This document shows, piece by piece, positions 44,901 to 56,638 of a stretch of DNA of 64,000 nucleotides. The number at the start of each line of letters is the position of its first letter. Within the stretch, counting starts at the first letter, position 1. Origin of the DNA: Gremmenia infestans (lineage: Eukaryota > Ascomycota > Leotiomycetes > Helotiales > Hamatocanthoscyphaceae); contig JAFEVB010000002.1 of the NCBI GenBank assembly GCA_032629725.1, positions 1,302,001-1,366,000 on the forward strand. The letters run 5' to 3'. The position numbers and the translations under genes are program-made. Under the pieces are notes generated by a model. That model was not told the origin of the DNA. It searched no databases and saw only the letters and a program-made list of their open reading frames with translations.

Positions 44901-47900
44901 CGACGACGATTTAGACCAGTGCTTGTACTACCTACAAACTTTATCGAATATTTTGCGGTGGTCATCCGAGAATATGTGGGCGGCTCTGGCTGAAAACACA
45001 ATTTCTACTGACCCAAGTTATGCTTCATTGCATCGTATAAGTGAGTTATCCCAATATTATTACTTATAAGCGTTTTTAATGACATATTCAGCTGGCAACG
45101 ACGGGGAAATAACACTTCTCGAATTCTTTTTGCATGTCTGTCTCCGAGCAATATCTGGAACCTATGATCTAGAAAATGCCGAATTAAAACCTCGCGTTAG
45201 TCAACTCTATCGGACAGCTTTGACGACCCTCAATCGGATTCTCCTAAGTCCATATTCTCTGCAACTTGCCGAACTGCAATTGGAGCATGTTTTGATTGAG
45301 CGTTTGACTCAATCACTGGATTGGCCAGACCCTTACATTCAGGTTTTACTACTAGATGTGGTTTATGGTGCTCTTAAAATTAGGAATGCATCGACACCCG
45401 TCGCGGCGCCGTTGTCCCCATCCACAGAGCACAAACGATCGCTCACTCAAGATACACCTCAAAACTCTCGACTCTCATTGACTATGGATCGTGGGGAACA
45501 GATCCCTTCTTCGAGACTTCCTCCCCCTCCAGTGTCGCTCATAAATTGTCTCCTAGCAGGCTTTGCTGCTCCCAGTAGTCGGCCAGTCCTCGACAGCTGG
45601 GTCAGCTTCCTTACGGAATGTTTGCCCTTCTACTCCGAGACGATTTTCCAAATCATCATTCCTCTTGTCGAAACGCTTTGTTCCCAGATTGGGCACACGT
45701 TCGATAATTTGCAGGTAACATTTAAAGAACCGGGTCTGCATGCCCAAGGCACCACTGCTCCTGAGACAACCCTTATTTCTCTATTGAACGGACTTGAACA
45801 CGTTCTAGCCAGAGGCCATGACCATTTGCTTCACGATGAGCTCAGGGCTCCCGTGTTTAAGAACCCAGAACAAGGTCAGGGCTTTTTCGGTAACATGGTG
45901 TCCAATGTATTCACATCCGAGGCTCCTCAAACAAGGAGCGCCACTGCCAACAACCGTCTCACAGTATTGCTCTCATTTCAGGATGCAGTGCGCATATGTT
46001 TTCTCATCTGGACATGGGGAGGACATGATGGGACTCTTCAAGATGCAGACTCTTCCGCTTCTTTCACCTATACATCTCTACGGATGAGAAACCGTGCTCG
46101 AAGGTTGCTTGAGCATCTCTTTGCAGCCGAAGCTCTCGAATGTTTAGAGACTGTTGTGGAAGTGTGGCAGAAGTCGTCCCATAATGATGCTGATTCGCGA
46201 TCGCCGGTCGTCTTCAATCTCCTCCATGTACTTGATGGTTCAAGACCCAAGCACACAATTCCCGCTATCTTCAACGCTATATACAGTCGTACGAATCCAT
46301 CTGCTCTAGACCCAGCTCGAAAATCAACATTGACTTCGTCTCTCAATGATACAGATCTGGTAATATTCCTGGTTGAATATGCCCGTTCCTTGGAGGATGA
46401 TGCTATGGATGAAATCTGGACCGACTGTATGACATTTCTGAAGGATCTGTTAACAAATCCGTTTCCTCATAGACAGACTTTACCTAGTTTGCTTGAATTT
46501 GCAGCCATACTTGGTGAAAAGGTTGACAATACCAACTTTGGTGAGCAGCGAAAGATGCGAAGAGATCTAGGTGTAAGTTGAAAGATGTCTGATCGGGACA
46601 TAATAAGCTAATATCACTAGGACCTTTTTCTCCGATTGCTCACTGCAATATTCACAACAAGACCGATGGGATTCTTGGAGAGCGGCCCGGAAAATGATGA
46701 TCCTGCTTCACCGCGACCAAGATCATTAACAAGATCTAACGATGTTGTTGGTATTCTAGCATCCATAGCCCCCAACCTCCCTAAAATCCTTGTGGAGCCC
46801 GATCGTATTCTCTCGGCAGCAAACACAATCTCCAACAGTGTTATTGGTCCAACTTTCAAGTCCAAATCGTTCCCTGATAACGTCTCGAAAAGCACATTGG
46901 AATTATTGTATCAATTGACTAGACTTACAAATACCCAGAAGGCTTGGAGGAAAGACTTAGGCGATGCCTTCAACGATACGAGGTTCTTTGGCAACTCAGT
47001 CTCCCTCGTTGAGAGTGATTGGCTTCCATTACTGAAGCAATGGACCCTGAGTGACAAAGAAAGAATGCCGGAGATATTGTCGCGCATTGTGCCTCCTAGC
47101 ACAGCGGGGATAGTTTTCGGTGTTGGTGCCACATCAGCCAGGCTTGAAGCCGATCGAAAGACGCAACTGAACCTGCGCCGGGTCGCAACCCTTGTTCTAG
47201 CCACTATGGACGATAATTTTGTGACGGATCTATCAACCATGCAAGAGAAAATCGTCGAACTTCTAGCCGCAACTACAACCACATCTCCATCTTCAAATAC
47301 TCGAGCAGATATATATCTCCTGCTTCGTGCATTATGTCTCAAGACATCAGCTGTGCATCTGGCCACTCTATGGCCCATCATCAATGCTGAGCTCCACGCA
47401 GCCATTGCTTCGGTCGTAGCGCCAGATCACATCGCCGCCTCCGAGACCTTTAATAACACCTCTGTTTTGCAGGCCTGCAAGCTTTTGGATACACTAATAT
47501 GCATCGCACCCGACGACTTCCAGCTTCATGAATGGCTCTTCATAACCGACACAATCGACGCTGTCTACCGACCAGCAAACTTTCACCCTGTCGCTCTCGT
47601 CGACGAACTATCTGAAGAACTAGGCTCCACAGTCTTAGCTTCCGCAATGCAGACAGAAACCTCGGCTATGCAAGCATCGAAGAGCTCTACCCGACGACCA
47701 TTGATAGGGCCAGGCGGTATCGGTGATGAGGGGCCTTGGGAGAGGAAAGATGAGCTGGTTGGGAAGGTGTTGAGGCCGTTCTTTTCGCAGTTGAGCATTT
47801 TTGCATTTGAGAGTACGTACTCAATGGGGGCACCGGATTTGGGGGCTTGTAAAACGGCACTTTTGGCGGATTTGTTTGATGAGAGGAGCATTGTTAAGGC

Positions 47901-47907
47901 ATTGTAG
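41987..47907 (+). CDS. DOP1: DOP1/Dopey family trafficking protein
   Basis: Large HEAT/armadillo-type scaffold that in yeast works with Neo1 and Mon2 at endosomes and Golgi, and in Aspergillus (DopA) in cell organisation. Exons 41987-42083, 42143-42270, 42324-44746, 44796-45040, 45092-46572 and 46621-47907 give 1886 aa. The conserved Dopey N-terminal domain starts with DKAFRRYASGVDRSL, LQEWADYISFLGRLLK and LPSGVHQKALEVYAYIF. The middle has MTVRTWLQSL and the C-terminal half the leucine-rich helical repeats (for example WSSENMWAAL and LLEFFLHVCLRAISGTYD). The ATG at 41987 in ACCATGG context is preferred. Intron sizes are 48-59 nt. A further small intron near the 3' end cannot be excluded. Confidence 0.92.
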
Positions 47908-48570
47908 ATGGGGTTTGGGGTTCGGGGCTTGGGGGACGGGGTTGGTAGGGAATGATTTGATATCCCATGTTTTGCGTGTACGATATGACGTGATTGCGTG
48001 TACGACAAGGTAGAAGAGTGCGGGTGCAGAACGCGAAGCTGGTTCTCTGATATTTATACCTATCATATGTATGGCATTTAAATTTATGCGTCTCACAGTT
48101 CATTAGAGTGAAGATTACTTTGAAGAGAGAACTGAAAATACTCATTTTCAGCTCTTGTAGCTGACAATTCTGAACGCATTGAATTGCTTTGGGAGATTTG
48201 GTAACGAAGAGCGGGTTCCTTTACAGCTAAGCCTTTGTAATCGGCTCAAATCTAACATGATCGTGACTTGTAGCAAGCGAAAATACTTCATAGTCTCTTA
48301 TCCTTCAGCCAAAAATATAGAGACGTGGTAACACGATCTTGCTTGTTAGGTTTTGTAGTTCCCCGCTTATCATCGTAGCTCCTCAATTGTGGTGTTCTGC
48401 CAATTTTGCAGCTAATGCTGGCCTGCCTCAGGACAAACAGACGATGTGCAACAAAAATGTTTCCGCTCGACTTTGTTTCCTCCTGAGGCTTCAAGGCATG
48501 ATAGATACCCACTTCCCGTCCACCTTTGCCAAAAGCCAATGTACTGTACCGCATTCGAATTGGGCCCTGC
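47908..48570. other. Convergent intergenic region between DOP1 and TGS1
   Basis: Shared 3' flanks of DOP1 and TGS1. Frames on both strands are short and overlap; nothing coding or repetitive stands out. Confidence 0.5.
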
Positions 48571-50270
48571 TCAAGCAGCAGCGGGAACGTAAGCTACAAG
48601 AGCTTTACTAGCTCCCTCCATGCAGTACTGCACAACCTCGACTTTCTTTCCCTCAGGCGCTAATCGCGCGATCTGCTTCAGGTTACTCGTCCTTGGTAGG
48701 AAGAGCGCGGAATCCATCCCCTCGCAAGCTGTGTGGATGTCTTTGATGGAATATGGCAACATTGTCTTCAGGTTGAAGACTCCATCTAATGAGTAATTTG
48801 GGCCACCCCAAGGAGGCGAGGCGAAGATGACGGTTTTCGACTGGTCGATTGAGGTTTGATTTCTCTTGAGATATGAGAATGAGTCGTCGTTGATCCAGGT
48901 GATTTGGTCGGCAACGCCGTAGATGTGTGCATTGTTTTGTGCGCAGGCTATTACTGACGCGTCTTTCTCGATGGCTATGATGGTAGACCATCGGTTTGAG
49001 AGCGCGAATGCGATTGCATTTCCGCCTGCGCCGGCGAATATGTCTATTATCACGATCTTTGACGAGGGTGTACTAGCCACGAGATAACTCGCTATCTGTC
49101 TATCGATATGTTAGAAATAATTGAGAGTAGTTCCAGAAACAAGAACTTACCTCGCAACAGGCTCAGGGGTGACACCGAACCAGGCATCGTCTGTCATGTG
49201 TATGCCCTCATCGTACAAAGAAAATATGCTGTATCGCTGCTCCCAATATCTAAATTGACGTTAGCTTAGCCCGTTCATAGTTAGAAATGCACGTACTTCT
49301 GGATGTCCCAGGGAACATCAGCTCGACGCTGGTAATGGTGGCAGTCGTCTGTTAGAGGAAAGCTCTTTGACTCTGGAGCGGAGCTAGAATCTACGCCGCT
49401 CATGTTGTAATCCTCTTCTGGCTGTCTCGCCATATTTGGAATTTCCGTTGGAGGTTTAATAGGCGCTTTAGGATGTATATCAAAGGTTGGTATTGCACTT
49501 GCTTCTCCTCCGGAAGGAATCGAAACTTTGGGCAAAAGCTCTGAAGAGGGGGGTTGTATTTGGTGGTGCTCTTGAGATGCTTCTGCTAGTCTAGAAGGAT
49601 CGCGATCTGATGAAAAGAGAGCTCTTGCACGGCTTCGTTGCGAGTTCTTAGACAGCGCTTGAATTATTCGCCGTGCGCTTTTTCCTCCCCTTGATCTTAT
49701 TTTAACCTTGCTTTGGTGGCCTAAGAGCACGCCTTTCAACTTGGCTTGTCTTCTAAAGGACTTGGGGGTGATCGCTTCTCCGGTGAATCTTGGCTGCCTT
49801 TCCCTTTGCCCATGTATAGGCAAGCTCCAATGAAGTACTTTCTTGGGTTTCTTTGATTTGGATCTTGGACTTGCGGTTGTTTCGCGTTTGGTCGAAATAC
49901 TGTCCGATAGCTCTGGGGCTCGGGTGCTTTCACAAGTCACGGGTATTTTCGAGTGATTTTGTTTCGAGATATCAACGTTCTCTCGCTTGCGAATTTCGAT
50001 ATCGGATACGACTTGCGTATCTTCTGATCTTCTTATACGTGGTTCACTTGATCTGATGATGACTTGTACTTTCGAAGACTCAGATCGTAAAGCAGAATTT
50101 TGACTGGCAGTCCGTGTTGTCTTGGCGACGGAGTCTTCAATGTTTCTGAATTCTGGTCGATCGATTCCAGCTGTTTCCAACAGAAGCTCTATTTCCCGTT
50201 CCTGATGGCTAATTTTTCGTTTGCGAGGCTGTTCCAAAAAGATTGCATGTGATGATGACTGCGCTGTCAT
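48571..50270 (-). CDS. TGS1: Trimethylguanosine synthase TGS1 (snRNA/snoRNA cap hypermethylase)
   Basis: Converts the m7G cap of snRNAs and snoRNAs to m2,2,7G using S-adenosylmethionine. Exons 50270-49297, 49249-49151 and 49099-48571 give 533 aa. The catalytic domain is C-terminal: DIQKYWEQRYSIFSLYDEGI and WFGVTPEPVARQIA lead into the SAM-binding motif IDIFAGAGGNAIAFA, then the active-site motif ASPPWGGPNYS, where the Trp stacks the cap guanine. The about 300-residue N-terminal part is disordered and rich in Arg, Lys and Ser (for example EQPRKRKISHQERE), longer than in S. cerevisiae Tgs1 and probably nuclear/nucleolar targeting. The last intron was set so that GTPEPVA joins RQIASYLV in frame. 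It is divergent from GRH1. Confidence 0.92.
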
Positions 50271-50692
50271 GAAACTATATGCTGGACAACTAAAATGAAT
50301 AATCTGTCACAGACGGAAAGACTTGGGAAAGAAAGAGAAACACTCTTCTGTGACGGCGATGGACCAAACGCAGCTCCAGCCCGATCTTACACGGGTCGAT
50401 CAGACTTGAAGATACCCTGCGTAGAAAAATTAGCAGGGACTCATCACTAGACCAAGAAGACTGGAAGAGATGAAGTACATACCACACCCATCAAGCAACT
50501 GTAGATCCCATCATCCCGCTTGCTTGTTAGATAGTAGAGGAAAAGGCTGAAGGAAAGATGGTTTAGTCCACGCGCTTGAAATTTGAAGCTTGGACCAACA
50601 AGGCTGACTTGCCAGATCGCTCCATCAACAACACTTCTACACCTCAGAAAGCTAACCACGCACTTTAATGAGCTTGCGGATTTCCAGAAACT
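50271..50692. promoter_or_regulatory. Divergent promoter between TGS1 and GRH1
   Basis: About 420 bp between divergent start codons with no supported open frame. No specific motif is called; it probably serves both genes. Confidence 0.4.
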
Positions 50693-51856
50693 ATGTTCAA
50701 CGCACTCAATCGATTTATTTCCCGCCTGGACTCGGATTCTCCAACCCAGAATTCCACTCATGGAGCTTTTGGTTTCCAAGTGCTACGCAACAAGTCTCCA
50801 GAGCTCGGAATTGAGCCTTGGTTTGACTTTATAGTTGGGATCAATGGGCGAATGATTGTATATATACCTATTGTATATGCCGATTCAAGTGCTAACATGG
50901 TTAGGATGACTCGGACCCAACTTTGTTTGGTCAGGAAGTTCGCAACTGTGCTGGTAGTACAGTAACCCTTGGAATCTGGAGCGCGAAGGCAAGATGCAAC
51001 TGATCTAAAGCTCTAGAATACACGCTAATTGTGTATATGTACACAGGGCCAGAAGACAAGAACCCTTCACATTCCCGTTTCTGCCAACCAACCATCACTT
51101 GGTCTCGCCCTGCAATGGACTTCGCTTTCCGCAGTGACCAACATTTGGCATATTCTCGACGTACCAGCCAACTCACCAGCCGATCTCGCAGGACTTCTAC
51201 CATATAGCGATTACATTCTAGGCACCCCTGAAGGAGTCTTGCACGGCGAGAGTGGCCTTGGGGAGCTAGTCGAGGACCACATCGGACGACCACTACGCCT
51301 ATACGTATACAACAACGAATACAATGTCACCCGAGAAGTTACCATCCATCCCAGCAGAGATTGGGGCGGAGAAGGGGCTTTGGGATGTGTATTGGGATAT
51401 GGAGCTCTCCACAGACTACCTGCACCGCTCAGTGAGCCCCTTGCTGGGCCCGGAGAGACACTGTTCGAGACAGAGAATGCACGATTCTCAAATGAAGAGC
51501 CCAGACCACTTTCTGGAATCGGAGGCGGTGACTTCTTTGTCCCAGCAGCCACTTCTGATCCTTCAGAACTGCTGGTTCCAGCACAGTTGGCCGCGGGTCC
51601 TCCTAGGGCTACGACTCCGGCTAAGAAAAAGGAGAGGAAGTATGGGCATAGTCCTAATAATGGGTTGGATGATTATTTCATGGAAGGGGAGAAGAAGAGC
51701 AGAGAGCTGGATCATGCGCCGGGCGCAAAGAGCACGCCTCCACCACCACCTCCTAAAGCTGGTGGTCCGCCAAAGGCTGGGGGACCCCCTAAGGCGGCAG
51801 TCGTGGAGGAGACAGCAACAGCAGATGCAGATGCAAATGATAGCGGTGTAGATTAG
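50693..51856 (+). CDS. GRH1: GRASP-family Golgi stacking/secretion protein
   Basis: Peripheral Golgi/ER-exit-site protein with tandem PDZ-like folds; in yeast Grh1 also supports unconventional secretion. Exons 50693-50857, 50905-50988 and 51047-51856 give 352 aa. The N-terminus MFNALNRFISRLD is followed by the GRASP domain: FGFQVLRNKSPELGIEPWFD, RNCAGSTVTLGIWSAK, GLALQWTSLSAVTNIWHILD, then NSPADLAGLLPYSDYILGTP and GALGCVLGYGALHRLP. The C-terminal about 100 residues are disordered, with a poly-Pro/Gly tract. The second intron (50989-51046) uses a GC donor, AAG|GCAAGA, with a CACAG acceptor, and is required to keep GIWSAKGQKTR in frame. The start is set by the family N-terminus. Confidence 0.93.
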
Positions 51857-52011
51857 AACAGCAGATGTTTCAAACCTGGGTTAATTTTACAAGCTTGAAA
51901 TTACAGTTCCTAGAAAATGCTTGATCCCATTTGCGAACGCCATTTGTGACTTTTGTTATTTATACATTCTCTCGGTGGCCCAGATTCCACGCCCGTGATG
52001 TTATACATATT

Positions 52012-52646
52012 CTAGTTGATGAAGTTGACGCAGAAGAAATGTAGAATCAAGCTGCCAAAAACGTAGTCTGCAAATGCCCTATTGTAATTCTGTCAGCGTA
52101 ACATCCTCTGATCATTGGTATCAGTTCCTTACCTCTCAGGAGAAACCTCCCCAAACTCCGCCTTATTCTCAGCATTCGTCTGTATCCGCAACGAGGCTAT
52201 GACAATTAGTCTCTCTCCTTCAACGTCCATCTCAAAACACTTTTAAACTCACCTGTCAAAACGAACTGTCCCACCGTCGCCGAAAACCCAGAAAGGAATG
52301 CGTTGAATGGCTAAAAAATATATAATCAGCACAACTTCTTAATACCACATGTCTAATCCAAGACTAGAGTTTCGGACTGAGAAGGACATACATAATTCCC
52401 AGCAATAACACAATACACAAACTGCAGCACGCCGACTACAACCAGAAAGCTCATGAACACATCAATCAGCTTCGTCCGCTGCGGCGTCTTGTCCAAATAG
52501 TTCTCCCATATGCCTAGTGCGATTTCCTGCGGGCTCTGGTTGCCTGCTTTCTTGCTGGTGATGGGAACAGAGGGGCTGCTGAATTGTGTGGTTGTTGTGG
52601 TGGTGGAGGAGGGGGTAGACTCGCGGGCTGAGCGTTTCGGTGCCAT
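52012..52646 (-). CDS. OST2: Oligosaccharyltransferase subunit OST2/DAD1
   Basis: Small membrane subunit of the ER oligosaccharyltransferase, which transfers the glycan to Asn on nascent proteins. Exons 52646-52392, 52310-52253, 52196-52133 and 52078-52012 give 147 aa. After a Ser/Thr-rich cytosolic start (about 1-45) come three hydrophobic segments: VFMSFLVVVGVLQFVYCVIA, NAFLSGFSATVGQFVLTASL and the C-terminal YVFGSLILHFFCVNFIN, with the DAD1 hallmarks AGNYPFNAFLSGF and FADYVFG. The ATG at 52646 begins MAPKRSARES. An in-frame ATG further upstream (52859) would overlap the neighbouring promoter and is rejected. It is divergent from the TMEM14 gene, 282 bp apart. Confidence 0.93.
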
Positions 52647-52928
52647 TGTTGGTTGTAGGGAGGTGTGAGGATTGACTTGGGTGGGAGTTTGGAATTGGAG
52701 TCTGGTTTGGTTTGGTACTTGGAGCTGTGAGGCCACGAAGCTTGATGCAGGGTGTAGCGCCAAGGGCGGAGGCGGCGCTTCCGCGCCGCCCGCCGAGGTT
52801 GAGAGGGGTGGTACAAGGAGCTTTAATCGAGGGAAGTACGGGGGCCATTCTGTCTTCAATTACCTAGGTACATTAACAGGCTCAACACTTCTGAAATCTA
52901 CTTGTGAAGCTTCTCCTCAATCGCAAAT

Positions 52929-53378
52929 ATGGTAAGTCATTTTATATACGCAAGACTACATTTGTGCTCCGATGGGAAACTGACCTAATCTCACTATTAC
53001 AGGGCATCGAAATTCCAGCATATGTCATCGGCGCTCTCACGGCAGGAGGAGGATCATTTGGATACATCAAGACGGGCTCACTCCCCTCAGTTATCGCCGG
53101 CGTAACTGTTGGCACATTGGTATATACATCCACCGCTCCTACTCAAGCTTCTAGGTACCGGCATGCTGATGATCAATTACCAGTATTTGCTTGGCGGTTA
53201 CCGAATTCAAAATAAGCAATCCTATGGTGTTGAGCTCGCGCTTCTTGCTTCGATTGTCCTGGCTGGTTCTTCGATCCCGAGAGCGCTTCGGAGCCATAAA
53301 CAATTGCCGACTGGATTGAGTGTTTTGGCGTTGTATGGACTTTATACGTATGGCAGGGCTTGGTATGCTAAGCTGTGA
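52929..53378 (+). CDS. TMEM14-family small membrane protein
   Basis: Member of the Tmemb_14 family, whose mammalian TMEM14C transports porphyrin precursors in mitochondria; the role here is inferred only at family level. Three coding exons, 52929-52931, 53003-53119 and 53184-53378, give 104 aa, the usual family size. The first coding exon is only the ATG, split directly from the next codon by a GTAAGT..TACAG intron. The protein has four hydrophobic segments with the conserved run YLLGGYRIQNKQSYGVELAL, then VLAGSSIPRAL and LYTYGRAWYA. Without the first intron the frame has no suitable start, which supports the model. It shares a promoter with OST2. Confidence 0.88.
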
Positions 53379-53779
53379 GATTGTGGGGGTTATGAGGGGT
53401 GCGGTTTCTGGTAATGGATGGATTGGACGTTGATATGGGACAGGAGGAAATAATATAGGCGCGCTTGCTCTGGCATAGCTTCTTGAGCTCCTGGGTGCTA
53501 TAGCTTTTGGTCCTCCATATAAAAGCACAAGCGGGAATCACTATTTGATCGGTTCGACCTTGCGTTGCAATTGCACTCCTTGTTTGAGGCGAGTTTCTCT
53601 TCGACGCAGGTGTGATAGCCATCAACTCCCTATTGTACATTCCAGGTACCCTCTCGGCTTTGTGGCGTGAGGTCTGATGAAACTCTGCCCAGTATCCCAA
53701 CACCAGTATAACACCCTCCTATAACTCCTTGAAACATCGACCACAGCTCTTCATATACCACACTGATGTCCTTCCTCAC

Positions 53780-54074
53780 TCATGAGTTAGCGTCAATCTC
53801 AGCCCACTTCGCCCTCATCTCCTGGTTCTTGACCTTCGCAGCCTCCCGATTCTTCCTCGTTCGCTCGAGTCGCTGGGCTCGCAGACACAGGTTGACTTGT
53901 GTCTTTGCATCGTTGCACATTCCCGCTGATTTCCAGAGGAAGCCTCGTGCGTGGCATTCGTCGAGGATTGTCATGACTTCCTCGCATGCTGTGGCGTGTC
54001 AGCTGCGGCTTTTGTAATCTATATTTGAGCAATTACTGACCCGTGTTGTCTTTTGTATGCAAGTGGGGATGCAT
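53780..54074 (-). CDS. CMC2: COX assembly mitochondrial protein CMC2 (twin CX9C)
   Basis: Small intermembrane-space protein needed for cytochrome c oxidase assembly, imported by the Mia40 disulfide relay. Exons 54074-54041 and 53988-53780 encode 80 aa. The twin CX9C motif is complete: Cys13 and Cys23, then Cys36 and Cys46, in a helix-loop-helix with FLWKSAGMC and NLCLRAQRLERTR following. The first exon (MHPHLHTKDN) is the typical CMC2 start and ends in G|GTCAGT. It is divergent from the prefoldin gene, with 196 bp between starts. Confidence 0.92.
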
Positions 54075-54270
54075 GTTGACGAATTGAAGGTGTCTTCACT
54101 CTATGGCTTAATTGAAGTCCGTGGATGTCGTCCGATGTTTTCTGTTGTTTGATGGAGTTGATCGATTTAGAGCGCGCACCATTATTCGGCAAGCGGAACT
54201 ACCCGCTACATTTTCCAAAGCTCTACCCAAGCTCTCAAGACAACTTCACAACATCTTCCAGAACACAACC

Positions 54271-54935
54271 ATGACGCAACAAGTCTCCCAGAAGAAGCAG
54301 CAAGGTCAGATCCTCTCTGCATGTACGATCGCATGCGCTAACTTCCTTGACAGAGCTGCAGCAGCAGTACGAGATCTACAAAAATGGGCTTCAACAGATA
54401 GCCTCGAAAATCGGCGACGTCGAGACGGAAGCAGAAGAACATAGGTTCGTCTCCTGTCTTCCTCTTGCAGTCTAAAACCTTTGGCTCGGTTTCGGGAACG
54501 GCACCGATGTCAAGGTTTCCACTACGAAAAAAAAAGCTATAATAAGCTCCAAACTCACCGCCGGCAACGCCATGCTGACCGCTCTTGTACATAGACTTGT
54601 GCTGGATACTCTCGAACCGCTCCCTGTAGATAGAAAATGCTTCCGCATGATTAATGGAGTCTTGGTGGAGCGGACGGTGAAGGATGTTGTGCCGGCGCTG
54701 AAGACGAATTCGGAGGGGCTGAAGAAGGTGTTGGAGGAGCTGATGAAGCAATACCGGTCCAAGCAGAGTGAGATGGAAACTTGGAAGAAGAAGCACAATA
54801 TTCAGGGCAAGTTCTATCTTTTTCTTGAACATGTTTTTGAGACTTGTCTTGAGATTTGTCTTGAGAATTCCGCTCTCAGCTGCTCCACCATATCCTAGAA
54901 CCCATACTAAGCTACGTATAGTTGTCTCTCAATAG
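54271..54935 (+). CDS. GIM4: Prefoldin subunit 2 (GIM4)
   Basis: Beta-type subunit of hexameric prefoldin, which hands nascent actin and tubulin to the CCT chaperonin. Exons 54271-54304, 54354-54444, 54595-54806 and 54922-54935 give 116 aa. It has the expected coiled-coil arms: ELQQQYEIYKNGLQQIASKI at the start and LKKVLEELMKQYRSKQSEME near the end, joined by the hairpin LDTLEPLPVDRKCFRMINGV. The last coding exon is 14 nt (giving VVSQ and stop) after a 115-nt intron with a GC donor (CAGG|GCAAGT) and a GTATAG acceptor. The family normally ends in a similar NIQVV run, which supports this unusual ending. Reading through instead adds about 30 unrelated residues. Confidence 0.9.
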
Positions 54936-56638
54936 AAGTTTTGGTCACGAGGTTAGGGAAGCTATGGTTCCCATGCCATGGCGGTTTTATGACAAGATGC
55001 ATGGAAATCAACGGAGTCTTGGTGTTACGTCAATGGCATGTAGAAAAGTGAGGAGTTTGGAGTGCAAGGCGGGTCAAATCGAACGTCATCTATCGTGTCG
55101 TATTCTACTCTACTGCCGGGGAAGTGAGACTCAATATCCGGGAGACGTTGCAAGTACAGTTATCTTCCCTTCTAAAATAGATGGCAAGGCGAGGCAAGAC
55201 AAGGCAATACTTCCGAATATTCTGGAATTGATGAGGTGTCACGTTCAGGAAGTGAGGCGGCTTTGACATGATTCGAGGGCGCTTCTTTGCGTCTGCAAAG
55301 CCCTATCAGCCTCGCTGCTGCCCAACATGACGTTGAAGGCCACCAGCTCCCGAAATCCGCAAACGCGGCAGTCTTCGCTGGCATAAATAGGGATAGGTAG
55401 GTACCAGGCTTGAACTTGCATGCAGGACACTAATTCATGGAGGGGTTGCACGCCTTGGATTTCCTCGTGGGGGGAGAAATTCGCGAATATCAGCCACCAT
55501 GTATAAGTTCTCTGTTGTACAAGTAAATTGCACCTGGCATTTCAGGGGGAAGTGAAACGCCATTCGAGAACAATATATCGAAATGCATGCACTGCCGTTA
55601 AACCTGTCCGCCAAGGCCAGGGTCAAGAAGAAAAGAAAAGAAAAGCAAATGAAGGCCGAATAATCCTTCGGACCATGTCATGGGATAAGGGTGATCAAGA
55701 TGCCATTATTTGAGCCATAAAGGGTTTAGCTGGTGCTCTCGAGGCCATGTCGTGAGTTCATTGGCTGCCTAAAGCCATTTACCCGCCAGTGACAGCTCGC
55801 GACTTTTGCTGTTATTCCCTTCGCAGACTGCCAACCAGCCAGTCAACTCCACACCTGACTTGACGATTTCTCATTCGTTTGCCGTTGATAATAATCCAAA
55901 CCAAACCTTCCAAGCCAAGGTACTGTACGTACCTGGACAGAGAGATACGTACTCAGGGCATCGGCATCCATCCCCATCCCATCATCCATTCCTCCACTCA
56001 CACACCGCTGCTGCTCACCTTGCGCCGCGTGCCTGTCGCACGAGCCCGTTCAGCTGCAGACCGCCCGCCTAGCCTTACCTACTGATCCGATTCTATTTGT
56101 TTTGACAAACACCGTCAAACCAATTACTGGCCGCCCGCAGTCGCAGTATTTGCATCCTCGGAACCTGTCGCGCAACTCAACAACGCGACCCAAAGCCTCG
56201 CCATCATAAACCCCACACGCAGCCTGTGCAGCCTCAGCCTCTCCTGCAGACTACGCCATCCAGATCCAGATATCCCAATTCCAGGGCTTCGTTGTGCTGC
56301 TTCAGCCCTGAAAATCTTCCGGTAGGTCGACAATCAAGCAATCAATGTACTCTTGATGGCTGTTTGGAATTGACCCGCATATGCAGGCCCGCGCCGCATC
56401 GCATCTACGGTCCCCCTCCTCCCTCGAACACCACCCCCTCCCCTCACCCACCCCTACCCCCCCAGCGCAAACTCATCACCAGAGCTGCATTAGTTCGGCG
56501 TCATACTCTACCTCGAGGGATCTTCCACCGCCCGCAGCATTAACTCGTAAATCCGCCTTACTACTGCTGCGACGTGGCAAGTTGACCAAGCATTTTCCGC
56601 GAATCTGCCCCTCCTAGGTGCAAGAATCCGGACTTATA
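54936..56638. other. 1.7-kb region between prefoldin 2 and HapC
   Basis: Holds the HapC upstream region, probably with a long 5' leader. Several short ATG-initiated frames exist, none with domain evidence. The stretch 56380-56470 is C-rich. No gene is supported. Confidence 0.5.

Noticed and set aside
52647..52859. Extended N-terminus for OST2 from an upstream ATG
   Set aside because: It would add about 70 non-conserved residues before MAPKRS and run into the divergent TMEM14 promoter.
55806..56617. Several ATG-initiated frames upstream of HapC
   Set aside because: They are proline/histidine-rich from C-rich DNA, overlap each other, and show no domain; treated as leader or promoter sequence.
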